DNA from: Uloborus plumipes
Lineage: Eukaryota; Arthropoda; Arachnida; Araneae; Uloboridae
DNA: 64,000 nucleotides
Direction: 5' to 3'
Assembly: GCA_038373865.1 (NCBI GenBank)
Contig: JAXGGA010003878.1
Span: 1-64,000, forward strand
Part shown: positions 10,736 to 22,659 of the stretch, piece after piece
Layout of the letters: each line of letters begins with the position of its first letter
Numbering within the stretch: position 1 is the stretch's first letter
Made by a program: the position numbers and the translations under genes
Notes under the pieces: model-generated
The model's database searches: none
What the model saw: the letters and a program-made list of their open reading frames with translations, nothing else
What the model was told of the DNA's origin: nothing

Positions 10736-13126
10736 TTAGAAAAAAGAAACTTCAGGTGAATCATTTTCTTTTTGTAAGAGAGCTTGTTCTATGAGCTCAC
10801 AATCTTGTAAAAGTCTCTCTCTGCTAGACACAATTTTAAACGAGCATATTTTATTGGTTTAGCCTGTTTCCACAATTTAATTGCATTTTTTCCTGGCAGA
10901 TTTATTCGATAAGAAAACAATTATTAACAGTACATTTTGAAATTTATTCTTAAAATAATTTTTTAAAGTAGTTTTTAAACCATTAAATTTTGTGTAACGT
11001 GAGTCACGAAAACTTAATTTTTTTAATATTTCCAAATTTTATAGCTTATAAATGAAATTTTTTTTCCTGTTTCTCCTACTCATGTACATTACAAAAAAGA
11101 ATTTATTGGCCAATTTAGAGTTTTTTGCTTTTTTATTCAAAAAATAAGGATGTTTATTTTGTAACGTGAGTCACGCGAAAAGTGAGTTACAGCCAATACA
11201 AGCTAATATTTACTTCTTAAAAGTATTTAATGTGCCCTAATGGTATTTTAGGGTCTAAAGAGAGGGTTAGCACTTGTACACACCTACATATAATTAATAA
11301 TACTGATGAAATTAAATATAAATAGCGTTATTTTAATTCTTTTAGTGTTTTATAATCTTTTAATTAGTGCACTGGGTCTCAGTTTTGGCCCTCAGCTTTC
11401 CAATGTGTAGCACGTGTGTTTATGTTTATGCATGCACATATTTTTCTTCCGAATCTAAAAAAGGTTTTTCATTCCAGTAAAAGATTTTTTTGAACTATTT
11501 AACGAGTAACCGCAGAATGACAAAGTTGAAAGAAGAAAAATTGAAGCAAGAAGGGAAGTACATTGCATGTAAACAGAAACATTGTCCCTGGATGAAAGAA
11601 TGTCTAACGAGAAAAGTCGAAAAGCTAAGGATATTGTCTCTAGCAATTCAATATAAGCTGAAAAATAAAAATATGAAACTTTCAAAGGAAATTTTGGCTA
11701 AATTCAAACTTCTTAAATATCGCTTCAACAAGTATACAAATATGTAAATACACTAAGGAAGACTTGCCAAAACAAGGAGAAATTCCGTTAATTCACCTCA
11801 CAGTTAAACTGTAGCCAAGTGAGTTACTCAATACTCATCCGTAAATGTAATATACTCGTACATTTAAAAAGAAGATTTCAATGTCCACCGAACTCATGCT
11901 GAAAAAATTATTTATCCCAAGAAAATCTAAACGAAAATGATTTAAAAAAGTAGCTTGAGAGAGAGAGAAAAAAATATATATATACATATAAAATTGGAAC
12001 ATAAGAGAAATTTTAAAAAGCACGGTCAACATCTCACTTGCTCTTATTTGAGATGCTTAAAATTTAATTATTCATCAGTAGTGGATGAGAAAAGTAAGTA
12101 CTTTCAAGAGCCTACTTCTGACAGCAGTGAACTAATTTTACAGCCATTATGCAACATTAAATGTTATGATTGGTATCAGATGAAATGTAATGGTGTATAG
12201 TATCATGTAAAAGTTTTCAGATGTATGAATTCAGAATTTGAAGTCAGTACAATGCAGTCACAGAGAAAATACGGGAAGTAGTGTAAAAAAAAGACAAACA
12301 TATATTTTGGAAAATTGAATTGATGAATCCACTCTGTGACCGTTCAGAGGGGTTAGATGGCAGCTGCTAAGGAGAATTTTAACCCGAGGTCTATGGGACA
12401 AAATTTCGTGCTGCGAAACATTGGCCGTTAAGAAAGGTGGCCGCTTTGTAAAAGTGACCGCTCAGAGAGGTTTTACTGTATTTAAAACTGATCAACTAAA
12501 GAAAACAAGTCATTAAGCATTAATTTTAATTGAATTTAAGTGAAGTCTCTCAGTAAAATTTTCAAAATAAGATGTAAAGTTAAAGACTAAAACGGAGATG
12601 TAACGTGAGTCACGAAACTATGTAACGTGAGTCACGCTCAACATATTGATTAACTTAATTAGTGACTGCAGAATGAACTTTATTTTCGTATATATCATAA
12701 GTTAGAAACATATTTTGTGCCATGAAAAGCAGTTTTTAAATTTTATTATTCTGAAAGAGCAGGAATCCTAGGTTTTTAATTATCCAAAAAACTTGAGTTC
12801 CTTTTTTTTGTAACGTGAGTCACGATGCTAAATTAAGGTTGAAACACCATCTATTTCTGTTGAAATTTAAAATGCTGACATCCATAGGTACTTACTGCCT
12901 CCCAGATGACTGTCAACAGCTTTATTTAAATCAGGCATGGTTATTTCTTTTATGTATTTACTTTTGTAAAATCACGTCAAACTGTAACGTGAGTCACGTG
13001 GAATTGCCCTGCAGCTTTTCTATCAAGAATGCAATTTTCTTCTTTTGAAGTTTACATTACAAAATTTGACATAGAACTTTGAATACGTCGTTTTTTTTTT
13101 TCTTTGGTCTGGATTCAATGATTCTT
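10736..13126. other. Sequence between the two hAT parts, with six copies of a 16-bp motif
   Basis: TGTAACGTGAGTCACG occurs exactly six times, all in plus orientation: 10993, 11160, 12599, 12621, 12809 and 12983. Its core CGTGASTCACG is palindromic and contains an AP-1-type TGAGTCA. Spacings are 167, 22, 188 and 174 bp within the two clusters. Two plus frames between the clusters (11490-11747, Lys-rich; 11955-12200) look mildly coding-like but were not recognised. The end of a pogo/Tigger-like element is suggested at 12445-12481 (GACCGCTCAGAGAGGTTTTA then CTGTA). The region could be a transposase intron, a subterminal zone, or a separate insertion. Confidence 0.6.
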
Positions 13127-13385
13127 CACAAACAATAAAATCAGCATCAGCAGAATCATTTTCAGTGGAAGATCAATTTTTATCAGCAATACAGCTATCA
13201 TCTGTATCAACTACTTCATGCTGCCCTTCTCTCGCCCCTTGCACTTTTTCAAGTGATTTCTCACCCTTTTAATTTTTCTTGATACCATCTCCTTGCAATG
13301 TGTGCACATTACTCGTTTCATTCCCCACATTGAGAACTTCAGACCACTCAGTTGCTATTTTCCTTCCTCCACCATTATTTGACAT
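13127..13385 (-). pseudogene. BED zinc-finger N-terminal part of the hAT transposase
   Basis: On the minus strand an ATG at 13385 opens a frame with WSEVLNVGNETS. After a one-base frame change it continues as MCTHCKEMVSRKIKRVRNHL followed by KKCKG, a BED-type zinc finger (Cx2C...Hx3C). BED fingers bind the subterminal repeats of hAT elements. Stop codons follow in the acidic, Ser/Asp-rich linker. Order and strand fit the N-terminus of the broken transposase at 9440-10735. The frame change and stops show decay. Confidence 0.75.
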
Positions 13386-16300
13386 TTTGAATAATGGTAA
13401 CAATTACACTAACCCAAAGTCATAAAATTAAAAAAATAAATCAAAGCATGAAATTTACACTACCGAAAAAAAGCAAGAGTAACTTCACAGCATGGAAAAT
13501 AAGCTGCATCACAATATGTGATTCAAGATTCAAAACGAAAGACTATGCAACATTCTATCCTCATTTTACTATGCAAAAAAAAGGAAAAAACGAAGTCTTT
13601 CCATGCAACACGGCGCCGTTTCTTTTTGTTTGTACTTCTTAAAAAAGAAATTGATACAATTTTACTTTTTATTTATTTTGGAATGGACATTTTCGTTTTA
13701 ACTTGTGAAAAATGAAGGAATTTCAACTGGGTCCTATTTTGAAAACGCATTTTTTTAAACTAACGCTGAAGTAAAGTATAACCATTTTTGAAGGACAAAT
13801 AAAGTGAATGAACAAAATTAAGAATCACAAATAATGTTTAATTTACTAAATCTGGTACAATATTGTCCTTTTTTACGCTCGCGAATTTGTAGTTCTCTAA
13901 ATTGAAATTTTTGTATGGAATAGTTGCTACTGCAATTTTTGCTTTAATTCTGGAGCAAGAAAAATGAAGTTTTGCTCTTCATTTCTTATAACCGTACTGC
14001 ATGTAGTATATGATGATTTTCAAGTGCTATATTATAGAGGTACCATATAACTGACTTGAAGCACTAAATCCTTTCTTTGATTTAAAAAAAAACAAAGAAA
14101 CTATGTTCCCATGCAGAAGACAAATCTTTACGGATTGGTTTTTAGAAAAATGTATACAAATGTTACATTAAAACAATGATAGCTAGATCAATATTATAAC
14201 ACCACATTTGTATTGCATTTTAATAAATAATCACAAAATCTCTACACGTATTTATATTTTGTTAAAGACACAAATTTAATCTTTATTTTTTAGACTTTTC
14301 TAGAAAAAAATGACATGGGTAATCTGGAAAAAAACGATTATTTAAATTTTATTTTGTGTTATTTAGTTTTTTTGTTTTAGTCTTTAATTTGAAATTTCAG
14401 AAACACATACACAAACAAATACATAAAGTAAGTGAGTCAAAGGTAGAGCACCCACAAAATGTAGAATTACTTTATTCATCATCACAAAACGGCGATACTG
14501 GATTGTAAGTTGTGTATCTTCAGTGCAAACGGCTAAATTTAAAGAGGTTACCTTGATGGGGCGGCACTCTCTGATTTCACTTTTAAAGAGGAGCAGCTCT
14601 AATTTTCAGGAAACAACATAGTAGCATGTGTTTAAATTTTTAACACTTAGAGTAACAGAACGCTTTCCGGAAGATCCTTTTTCTCTTTACCGCCCCATTC
14701 ATTTTAATTCTCTTCAACTCTAATAAATTTAACAGATTGATGATTTTACTGCTTTAAATAGCGACCACATGCAAGTTCCAAAGATAGCCAACAAGAAAAA
14801 AATATGTAAACTTATGTAGTAATGCAATTTTTGGTTCTTCACTGTATTATATTTTTTAACATTACACACTGTTATCGTTTACGTAAAGCCATGGCATTGC
14901 AGAAGCGAAAAAATATCAATTGTAGCTTTTTTTTATCTTTTAATTGGTCATCACCTTACTCTTCCAGAAATAAAAATAAATTGAAGATTTTTTTTTAAGT
15001 CATTTTAACACACGAGTCGCCTTATTTATGCTTATTCGGTACAGTTATAGAAACATGTATTTAAGATAAGTGATCCAATTATTAACTAAAAGTTTTGGAT
15101 ACAATCTTGGCAAATAAAACAATCTGCGTGTCATCAGAGAGGCACTCATTTCGCTATTTGACCTTGTTTCTCAAAATTCACAAAAGCCACATTTCACGCT
15201 AACACCGATTTTTACAAGGTCGCAGGACGTTATCACTTGTGTCGAAAACAGCATTTCAAAGTAAAAGCCTTCACTGTCCAGTAAGTTAGATGTTAATCAG
15301 TCCACCCCGTGTTTCAAAGGATTCAATGGTAATTCTTACTTTCCGAGCAGATTTCATGCATTAAAGTTTGAAGTACTCTTTACATTTGATGCATACATTC
15401 AATGATGCTACCACTTTTTGATGAAGTGAATTTGTTATTAAAAAAGCAACGTACGTAGAAAGTTTCCGATTAGAGGGGAAAAATATTTGAGTTAAATAAT
15501 TCTCCTCTAATCTTTTTGGCCTCTGCTAAGTTTTTTTGTAAATAGATTATTCCGGAAGGAACTGTGGGGCAATGTAAAATAGTTAAGATAGTCTACATTT
15601 TCAGAATGAAAATAATTTTATATATATTTCTTGTTTTTTTTTATAGAACATAAGGAGGAAAAGAAGTAATTTACAATTAACTTGTACTGAAATGCTATGT
15701 TTCCTTTTTTGCAATAAATTTGTACCTTGAAATGTTAAAGGAGAAAAATTATCACTTTATACATGGGGCAAAGTGGTATAACTAAAATATTTTCTTCTGA
15801 AATATCTTTTATTTGTTTATTGAAATACTTTTTTCAAAATGAATAAATAAAAAAAAGTAATTACATAAATAAATTAATCAATTTATTATTGAATGGATAC
15901 GTATATAGTTTGTTAAATGAAGCAATAAAAAATAAGTGCAATAAAATATATCATTTTGTCCCAAGTGCACTTGACTAATTGTACTAAACATTTAAAATGA
16001 AAACATGCCTAAATAAATTAATAAATACTGAACTGAATATAATAAGTTGGTTTCAATTAATGTTTAAAAGTTTAATCATAAGAACATTTAAAAATTAAAA
16101 TTAAAATATTTGACTACATTATTCTTCGGGGAGGTTCAGTCATTGTGATTTTGAGTCTAAAAATTATATAATAACTGATTAATTACGGAGTGGAAAGTTA
16201 AGAAAAAAAAATTCTTACTCTAAAAATCTTATTACCTCTGCCTTACGATGAATACTAAACCTTTAAATTGGAAATGTCCAAATTAGGTGATCAAAACCTT

Positions 16301-16785
16301 TCTAAAGCAATGGGCAACAGATCAGCGAGATGCAAAAAAGAAAAAAAAAATGCGACTGAAAATAGTCACGTAGCTTATGTCCGTTACAATGAAACATCGC
16401 AATCGCTTAGAAATTGACTGCAGGTATTCGTGGTATTGCATACTAATAGGAGGATGATGTAGATACAGCAGATTCGAAGGGCTATTTTGGTTTCTAGAAC
16501 TCTAACGTGCCCATAAAGAATCAATTAAAGATAAAACAGATTGATTTACTTTTAGGCTGCCATCAGGTGAGCACCAGGTTTTCATCATGACAGCATTTCG
16601 AAGACAATTGGTCAACCAGCCAAGTGCTTTCTCAAAATGGAAGTGACGCAAAAATAATTTCGTTTCATCGTAGTGACAAACCCTTCCATTTTATGATCAC
16701 GGAATTTCATCCCGACTCCTCTTTTCTACCTTGCGCACTTTATATCAGACTGATTTCGATACTTTTCTGAAAAAACATACACAAC
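13386..16785. other. 3.4 kb without a recognisable gene
   Basis: Very AT-rich, with homopolymer runs. I found no conserved protein segment, terminal repeat pair or tandem array that I could support. Confidence 0.4.
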
Positions 16786-16789
16786 AAAT

Positions 16790-16931
16790 CTGTACCTCAG
16801 AACCAGACTAACGTAAGTCCATTTTCGTCATTTTTCGGTAGAGGGGAAAAACGATTGTCAAATACATCGTTTTTCCCCTCTACTGAAAAATGACGAAAAT
16901 GGACTTACGTTAGTCTGGTTCTGAGGTACAG
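16790..16931. mobile_element. 142-bp near-perfect hairpin MITE
   Basis: Two 66-nt arms (16790-16855 and 16866-16931) pair with a single mismatch around a 10-nt loop (16856-16865). The arm begins CTGTACCTCAGAACCAGACT. AAAT flanks both sides (16786-16789 and 16932-16935), consistent with a 4-bp target duplication. If transcribed it would form a long uninterrupted RNA stem, a possible source of small RNAs (inference). Confidence 0.85.
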
Positions 16932-17631
16932 AAATAACATGCTACATACAAAACTGAGATTGTAGAGAAACTCGGTTTAACAATTTCCCGAGTTTAAAAA
17001 ATTTATAATCAACTGCCAGCTTTAAAAAAATCATGCTAAATATTCCTGTATTTGTTAAACTTTTCTCAATAAAGCAAATATTTGCGGTTCAGTCCCAAAA
17101 CATTGCCAAGCTATATTATGTCATATCAAGGTTACCTTGGATGCGTTAAGATATTACATTAATATTTGGAGTAGCGTAAATGGCTAAATGCATGTCATTT
17201 TTGACTACTAACTAAGGATGCACCGATTTATCTGCCATAATCGGCCCCTTTGCCGATTATTAATAATCGGCAAAATTTCGCCGATTAATCGGCGGAAAAA
17301 TATTTAAAAATTATTATTTTCTAAGTATACTTCCACCAAGAAACGATGATGAATAATTTACTTAACAGTAAATAAATCTAGTTTTGTGCAGTTCTTACTA
17401 TAGCATATAGTATACAGAGCATTATAGTGTACAGAGCAAAAACGAAAATAAATAGTTCACACAGTGTGTAAAACTAAGTGAAATAGTAAGAGATGATGCT
17501 CACAGCTGATATTCATATGACACTATTGAGAATAATTAAATTACTGAACTTTTAAATTGGAATGCAAAAACATGAGTTATTTATTCCATTTATAATCAGT
17601 CAAACTTTGTGAATCAACTGACGGAAATATA

Positions 17632-18848
17632 CACTGAAGTGACAAAAGTCATGGGATAGCAATATGCAAATTTTCAGATGGCAGTAGCATCGCATAGAAC
17701 AGGTATAAATGCGCAGTGCTTTTACAGAGCTTTCATTTCTGTTCAAGTTATTCATGTGAAGAGGTTTTAACGTGATGATGACCGCACGACGTGAATTAAC
17801 AGACTTTGAACGCGGAATGTTAGTTGGAGCTAGACGCATGGGTCATGCCATTTCGGAAATCGTTAGAGAATTCAACATTCCCAGATCCACTGTGTCAAGA
17901 GTGTGCCGAGAGTATGAAATTTCAGGCATAACATCCCACCATGGACAGCGCAGTGGTCGACCGCCTGCACTTAAAGATCGAGACCGGCGACGTCTGCAAA
18001 GAGTCGTAAATTCTAACAGACAAGCAACACTGCGTCAAATCACCGTAGAAATCAATGTGGGACGTACAATGGACGTGTCTGCTAGAACTGTGCGGAGAAA
18101 TTTGGATTTCTTGGGCTATTCCAGCAGAAGACCGACTCGAGTGCCTTTACTGACAGAACGACATCGCTTGCAGCGACTCTCGTGGGCACGTGAGCATATC
18201 GGTTGGTCCCTAGATGAATGGAAAACCGTGGCCTGGTCCGATGAGTCACGATTTCAGCTGGTAAGAGCCGATGGTAGGGTTCGAGTGTGGCGCAGACCCA
18301 CGAAGCCATGGACCCAAACTGTCAGCAAGGCACTGTTCAAGCTGGTGGTGGCTCCGTAATGGTGTGGGCTGTTTTTTCATGGCATGGACTTGGTCCTCTA
18401 GTGCGACTGGACCGAACATTGACTGGAAATGCTTATGTGCAGCTACTTGGAGATCACTTGCAGCCATTCATGGACTTCATGTACCCAAACAACGATGGGA
18501 TTTTTATGGATGACAATGCGCCATGTCACCGGGCCACAACTGTTCGCAATTGGTTTGAAGAAAATTCTGGACAATTCCAACGAATGATTTGGCCACCTAG
18601 ATCGCCCGACATGAATCCCATTGAGCATTTATGGGACACCATCGAGAGGTCTGTTCGTGCCCAAAATCCTGCCCCATCAACGCTTTCACAATTATGGACG
18701 TCTATCGAGACAGCATGGCTCAATATTCCTGCAGAAGACTTCCAACGACTTGTTGAGTCCATGCCACGTCGAGTTGTTGCACTTCGCCGGGCAAAAGGAG
18801 GGCCGACACGATATTAAGAGGTATCCCATGACTTTTGTCACTTCAGTG
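17632..18848 (+). mobile_element. Tc1/mariner-superfamily element nested in the hAT element
   Basis: The perfect terminal inverted repeat CACTGAAGTGACAAAAGTCA (and further to ATGGGATA) begins at 17632 and ends, inverted, at 18848. Both sides are flanked by TA (17630-17631; 18849-18850). The element is 1217 bp, complete end to end, and carries one transposase gene with a single frameshift. It lies wholly within the hAT element, so it is the younger insertion. Confidence 0.93.
17775..18817 (+). pseudogene. Tc1-family transposase with one frameshift (D-D-36-E spacing)
   Basis: Start is the first ATG at 17775, inside intact ends. Residues ~5-115 hold two helix-turn-helix regions (FERGMLVGARRMGHAI, IPRSTVSRVCREYE, then SARTVRRNLDFLGYSSRRP). 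The catalytic Asp residues lie in WSDESRF and FMDDNAPCH and the Glu in SPDMNPIEHLWD. I count 36 residues between the second Asp and the Glu, not the 34 of classical Tc1, as in the DD36E (Incomer-type) group. One base is missing near 18295-18300, between RVRVWRR and HEAMDPNCQQG. Otherwise the ~348-residue protein looks complete. It catalyses cut-and-paste into TA. The single lesion suggests recent activity. Confidence 0.9.
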
Positions 18849-19709
18849 TATGTTCTAAATAAAATTACTTTTAGTATGCCTTGAGCAAGAAACTACGATG
18901 AATAAGTTTATGAACAAGAAATAAATACATTTTTGTTAACATAAATATCATATGCAGTACGGAAGTGCAGTAAGGGAAATCAAATTTAATAATTCAAAGA
19001 ATATAATATTAAAAAAAATATCGTCTATGTTGGTAAAAGATTTTTAATAAATTATTTTTTCAATTTTAAATAAATATACACATATAGACAATGTAGAAGT
19101 AAATATTTTTCGTGTGTTGATACTTTTATCCTTAGCTTACTGCTTTTAAACAATTTCTAATTTTCACAACAAATAAAAGTCTTAAATTAAATGGCAACTA
19201 AGAGTTGAAAAATAAATTTAAATTAAAAGCACTCCCAAATTAGAGTGCTCATTACAGCCTCCCCCTATTTTTCATATCTAGTTAACATAATTAACAATGT
19301 GCTAATTATGCTATGCGTCAAAGTAATTTGATTAACAATAATATGAAAGTTGATTCAATGAAATTGGCTGAAATTTTGAATTTTTTTTTATTTTTTAAAA
19401 TATTAAGAAAATGAAAAAAAAAAGAATTTTTTTCTCAGAAATAAATTAATAACTATTTCTAAAATCAGAATTGTGAACAAGAGGCAAAAAAAAAAAGGTG
19501 ATAGTGAAATTGGTAGACTAAAAAATAGTAGATTTGATCATTAATCGACAGATTATCAACAGCCGATGAATCGGTAATCAGCCAATTTGTTTATCAGTGC
19601 ATCCCTACTACTAACTGAAAAGGAAAAAAATAGTTTTAAAACTTTTTCGTGTAAATACAACTGTTTTAAACAAAACATTTCAGCTTTACAGAAAAATTTG
19701 GTTTTAATT

Positions 19710-19956
19710 GGATGGCATTATGCAAAAAGGAGTTAACCCACAAAAACCCGATTTTGAGATAATGTGCTTTAAAGTCAACAAACTCTTTCAAAAATCATGA
19801 GCTCTAATCAATATACCAATGATATGTTACCATGAAACGCTGATAGGGGTTAAATCATTTTTGCTTAATGTAGAAAGCAACATATTTTACCATCAGAGTT
19901 GGATAACTCATTTTGTTATGTTTTGTAGGTGAACTCCTTTTTGCATAATGCCATCC
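19710..19956. mobile_element. 247-bp MITE with 4-bp AATT target duplication (copy 1)
   Basis: Ends are GGATGGCATTATGCAAAAAG and its inverse; AATT flanks both sides (19706-19709; 19957-19960). A second copy at 34352-34599 is flanked by AGTT. No coding capacity. The 4-bp RTT-type target and GGATGG ends do not let me name the superfamily. Confidence 0.85.
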
Positions 19957-20417
19957 AATTGTTTCTGCAACAAGTTTTTTAATTGAAAGCCAAACACGCA
20001 AGAAACGTTTTAAAATGTTTTTACTCAATAACAACTCAATGATAATTACCAAATGGAGAGAGTTTCATTTTAAAGCAATATTTTCTGGATATATTACACA
20101 TAAAACAGCATTTCAGTCATGAAATTTTCATTATGAAACATATGAATTTACTAAAAGGATGTAATGTGCAACGAAGCCAACAATTATGGCATATGAATTT
20201 GCTAAGAGGAAATAATGCATATTATGAATTAAGCAAATAAGTAAGAATTCGATAAGAGTACATAATTTGTAATTTAAGAAAATAATCTTGGCACATGAAT
20301 TTGCTGGGAGGAAGTAATGTGCAGCAAATAAGTGTGACACATGAATTCGCTAAGAAAAGAATTGGGTAAATTACGATAACTGCGGCCCATGAATTCACTA
20401 AGAATAGTTAATAAGTA

Positions 20418-21843
20418 CACTGCTCGACATTGAAAATGCAACACCAAGAAGGAGTGGTCAGAAATTGATGAAATTTGGTAAGAAGACAAAGACAGCATGG
20501 AACAATAAGTGATATTTATTTCAAAATAAATAAGCAAAATTTAGAGCGAGGACGGCGTCGGCTCAGTAAGAAGTAGGACACACCGCGGACAGCGATGCAC
20601 GAAGAAACACGTCTAGGCATGGAGTCAATAAGCCTGCGGATGGTGTCCTGAGGGATGGTACTCCATTCCCTTTCAACCATTTGCCACAGTTCGTCCTCTG
20701 AACGAGGCAGTGGCAGGTTCTGCAAACGGCGTCCAATCACGTCCCACACATGTTCGATTGGTGACAAGTCAGGAGAGTATGATGGCCAGGAAAGCATCTG
20801 TACACCTCGTAGAGCATGTTGGCTGATTCGAGCACTGTGAGGCCGGGCGTTATCCTGTTGAAAAATTCCATTTGGCAGACCCTGAAGGTAGGGGATTGCC
20901 ACCGGCCGCAGTACACGAACTAGAGGTGCCCCCGAATACGAACTAGAGGTGATACGGAATTGTATGCAATAGCGCCCCAAACCATTATGCCACGTTGTCG
21001 CGCTGTGGGGCGTTCCACAGTTACTGCCGGATTCGATCTTTCTCCACGTCGACGCCACACACGTATGCGATGACTATCGCTGGACAAACAGAAGCGGGAT
21101 TCATCTGAGAACACTACGGTTTGCCATTCTGCCATCCACGTCGCTCTGGTCCGGCACCATTCCAAACGTTGGAGTCTGTGCTGTGAGGTCAATGGCAGTC
21201 TTCTTAGCGGGCGCCGTGATTGCAGGCCACGTGCAACCAGTCGACGGGAAATGGTTCTGGTCGACACAGGAACATCCAGGGTACCTTGCACGTGCTGCAG
21301 AATCGACGTACAAGTGACTTGCGGGTCCGCCACAGCTTGTCGGTGAATCCGTCGATCCAAGCGGTCTGACGTCACTCTGGCTGCACCTGCACCCCTCAAT
21401 GTGGGGGTGCCCTCAATGTGGGGGTGCTGCTCATTTCCTCTTTTCAACCATCTCCGACACAGCCGATGCACAGTGCTTGCATCCATGTGGGTATCAGCTG
21501 CAATTTGACGTATGGGCCAACCTCCCCTTCTCAGTCCGATCACCATACCCCTTGTAAAGTCGTCTATATGCTGGAAGTGTCTTCGTTGAGGACGGCGTGG
21601 CATTTCCTCCTATCACACGTATCCTTCGAGACAAAAACCAAATTTCTCCGATAATTAGTCTGGCAGAAAAACCAACATGAACATAGCCCACTTTTCAACT
21701 TCATTCTCTTATATCTTACTTCACGTGCGTCGGAGAGCTGCGCATTTCATATCATTTGCATAACTCAGTAACGTGCGTCTAAGGTAAAATTTGCATGAAT
21801 TTCTGACCACTCCTTGGTGTTGCATTTTCAATGTCGAGCAGTG
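20418..21843 (-). mobile_element. Tc1-like element inserted in the ~50-bp tandem array
   Basis: The terminal repeat CACTGCTCGACATTGAAAAT (continuing GCAACACCAAG) starts at 20418 and is inverted at the right end, finishing at 21843. TA flanks both sides (20416-20417; 21844-21845). Length 1426 bp. Transposase is on the minus strand and broken. Confidence 0.93.
20516..21603 (-). pseudogene. Tc1-like transposase, frameshifted around a small duplication/deletion
   Basis: From ATG 21603 (MPRRPQRRHFQHIDDFTRGM) the protein shows two helix-turn-helix regions (MDASTVHRLCRRWLKRGN; VSTRTISRRLVARGLQSRRP), then the first catalytic Asp in FSDESRF and a GIMVWGAI segment. Frame one ends near 20920; a second frame continues with IFQQDNARPHSARIS and SPDLSPIEHVWD, supplying the other Asp and the Glu. 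I count 32 residues between them. At the junction (about 20912-20955) the string ACGAACTAGAGGTG is present twice and the expected segment between the GAPLVRI-type strand and VLRPVAIPYLQ is missing, so a short duplication plus deletion destroyed the frame. Confidence 0.9.
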
Positions 21844-22199
21844 TAATTAAGCAAATTATAGCACATGAACTCGACAGGAGGAAATTATGCGTAATTAAAG
21901 AAAACAGTTATGGCCCATGAATTCAATCAGAGTAATTAATAAGTAATTAGGCAAATAAGTATGGTCCATGAATTTGCCAAGGTGAAATATTGTGCAGTTA
22001 AGCAAATTAGTATGGTTTAAAAATTTGCTAAAAAGAAATAATGCGTTGATTTAGAAAAAATTAAGAAAGCATTTATGCCATAGAGGAAGTAATGTGTAAT
22101 GGCACACGAATGCAGTAAGAGACCTTAATTAGCAATTAAGGAAACAACTATGAAATACACCAGTGCAAATGGATTATGCAAATTCACATCATAAAAGGA

Positions 22200-22659
22200 A
22201 AATTCAGAAGAATGGAATGTTGCCTTTATATTTTATGCACAATCCAGTTAAGTGCTTTGGGTGCGAAAAACTATTCCGCACGACGGTTTTCGTAAAATAA
22301 AATATCTTAACTACCCACATGCATTCTTTAACTAGGGAAGAGAAATCTCCTTAGATCCTTTTACGAGAGAGCCAGCATTCGAATAGTAGGAACAAAGGCA
22401 TCGAGGTGAAACTCATTGCAAAATTCTGATTCTATAGGCAGTAAAAAAAGTTGGCCACAAATCGCTTCCCTGAGCAAATTGCTGTCTTTGGAGTTTTATA
22501 GACTCGGAATTAATGAGGAGATTAAAAAACAAAACACTAGACGGAAGGGAAACACACTTCAGTCTGCATCGTAAAAACATCAGCCCAGAGTTATGACAGC
22601 GTACGCAAAGCCCATCCTTCATATCACAAATATTCTGCATGCTTAATAATTCGACCTTG
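22200..22659. other. No recognisable gene; left fringe of the ~185-bp array
   Basis: Degenerate sequence with faint similarity to the tandem units that follow (GATCCTTTTACGAGAGAGCC near 22353). Confidence 0.3.

Larger units (their letters stand above)
17213..19607. mobile_element. hAT element with 8-bp target duplication, interrupted by a Tc1-family element
   Basis: The direct repeat CTACTAAC occurs at 17205-17212 and 19608-19615. The enclosed ends are TAAGGATGCACCGATTT and, read inward from the right, TAGGGATGCACTGAT. An 8-bp duplication with TAGGGATGCAC-type ends is characteristic of hAT elements. Subterminal AATCGGC repeats include the 20-bp palindrome GCCGATTATTAATAATCGGC (17252-17271). 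Excluding the nested Tc1 element (17632-18848), about 1.2 kb remains, without transposase, so it is non-autonomous. Confidence 0.88.
20130..22160. repeat. ~50-bp degenerate tandem array split by a Tc1-like element
   Basis: Imperfect units centred on CACATGAATTTGCTAAGAGG recur about every 50 bp: near 20138, 20190, 20244, 20291, 20337 and 20387, then after the insertion near 21862, 21912, 21963, 22018 and 22104. Both sides carry the same family of units, showing that the Tc1-like element landed within a pre-existing array. Confidence 0.8.

Noticed and set aside
18082..18762. Minus-strand frames opposite the first Tc1-family transposase
   Set aside because: Shadows of the plus-strand transposase.
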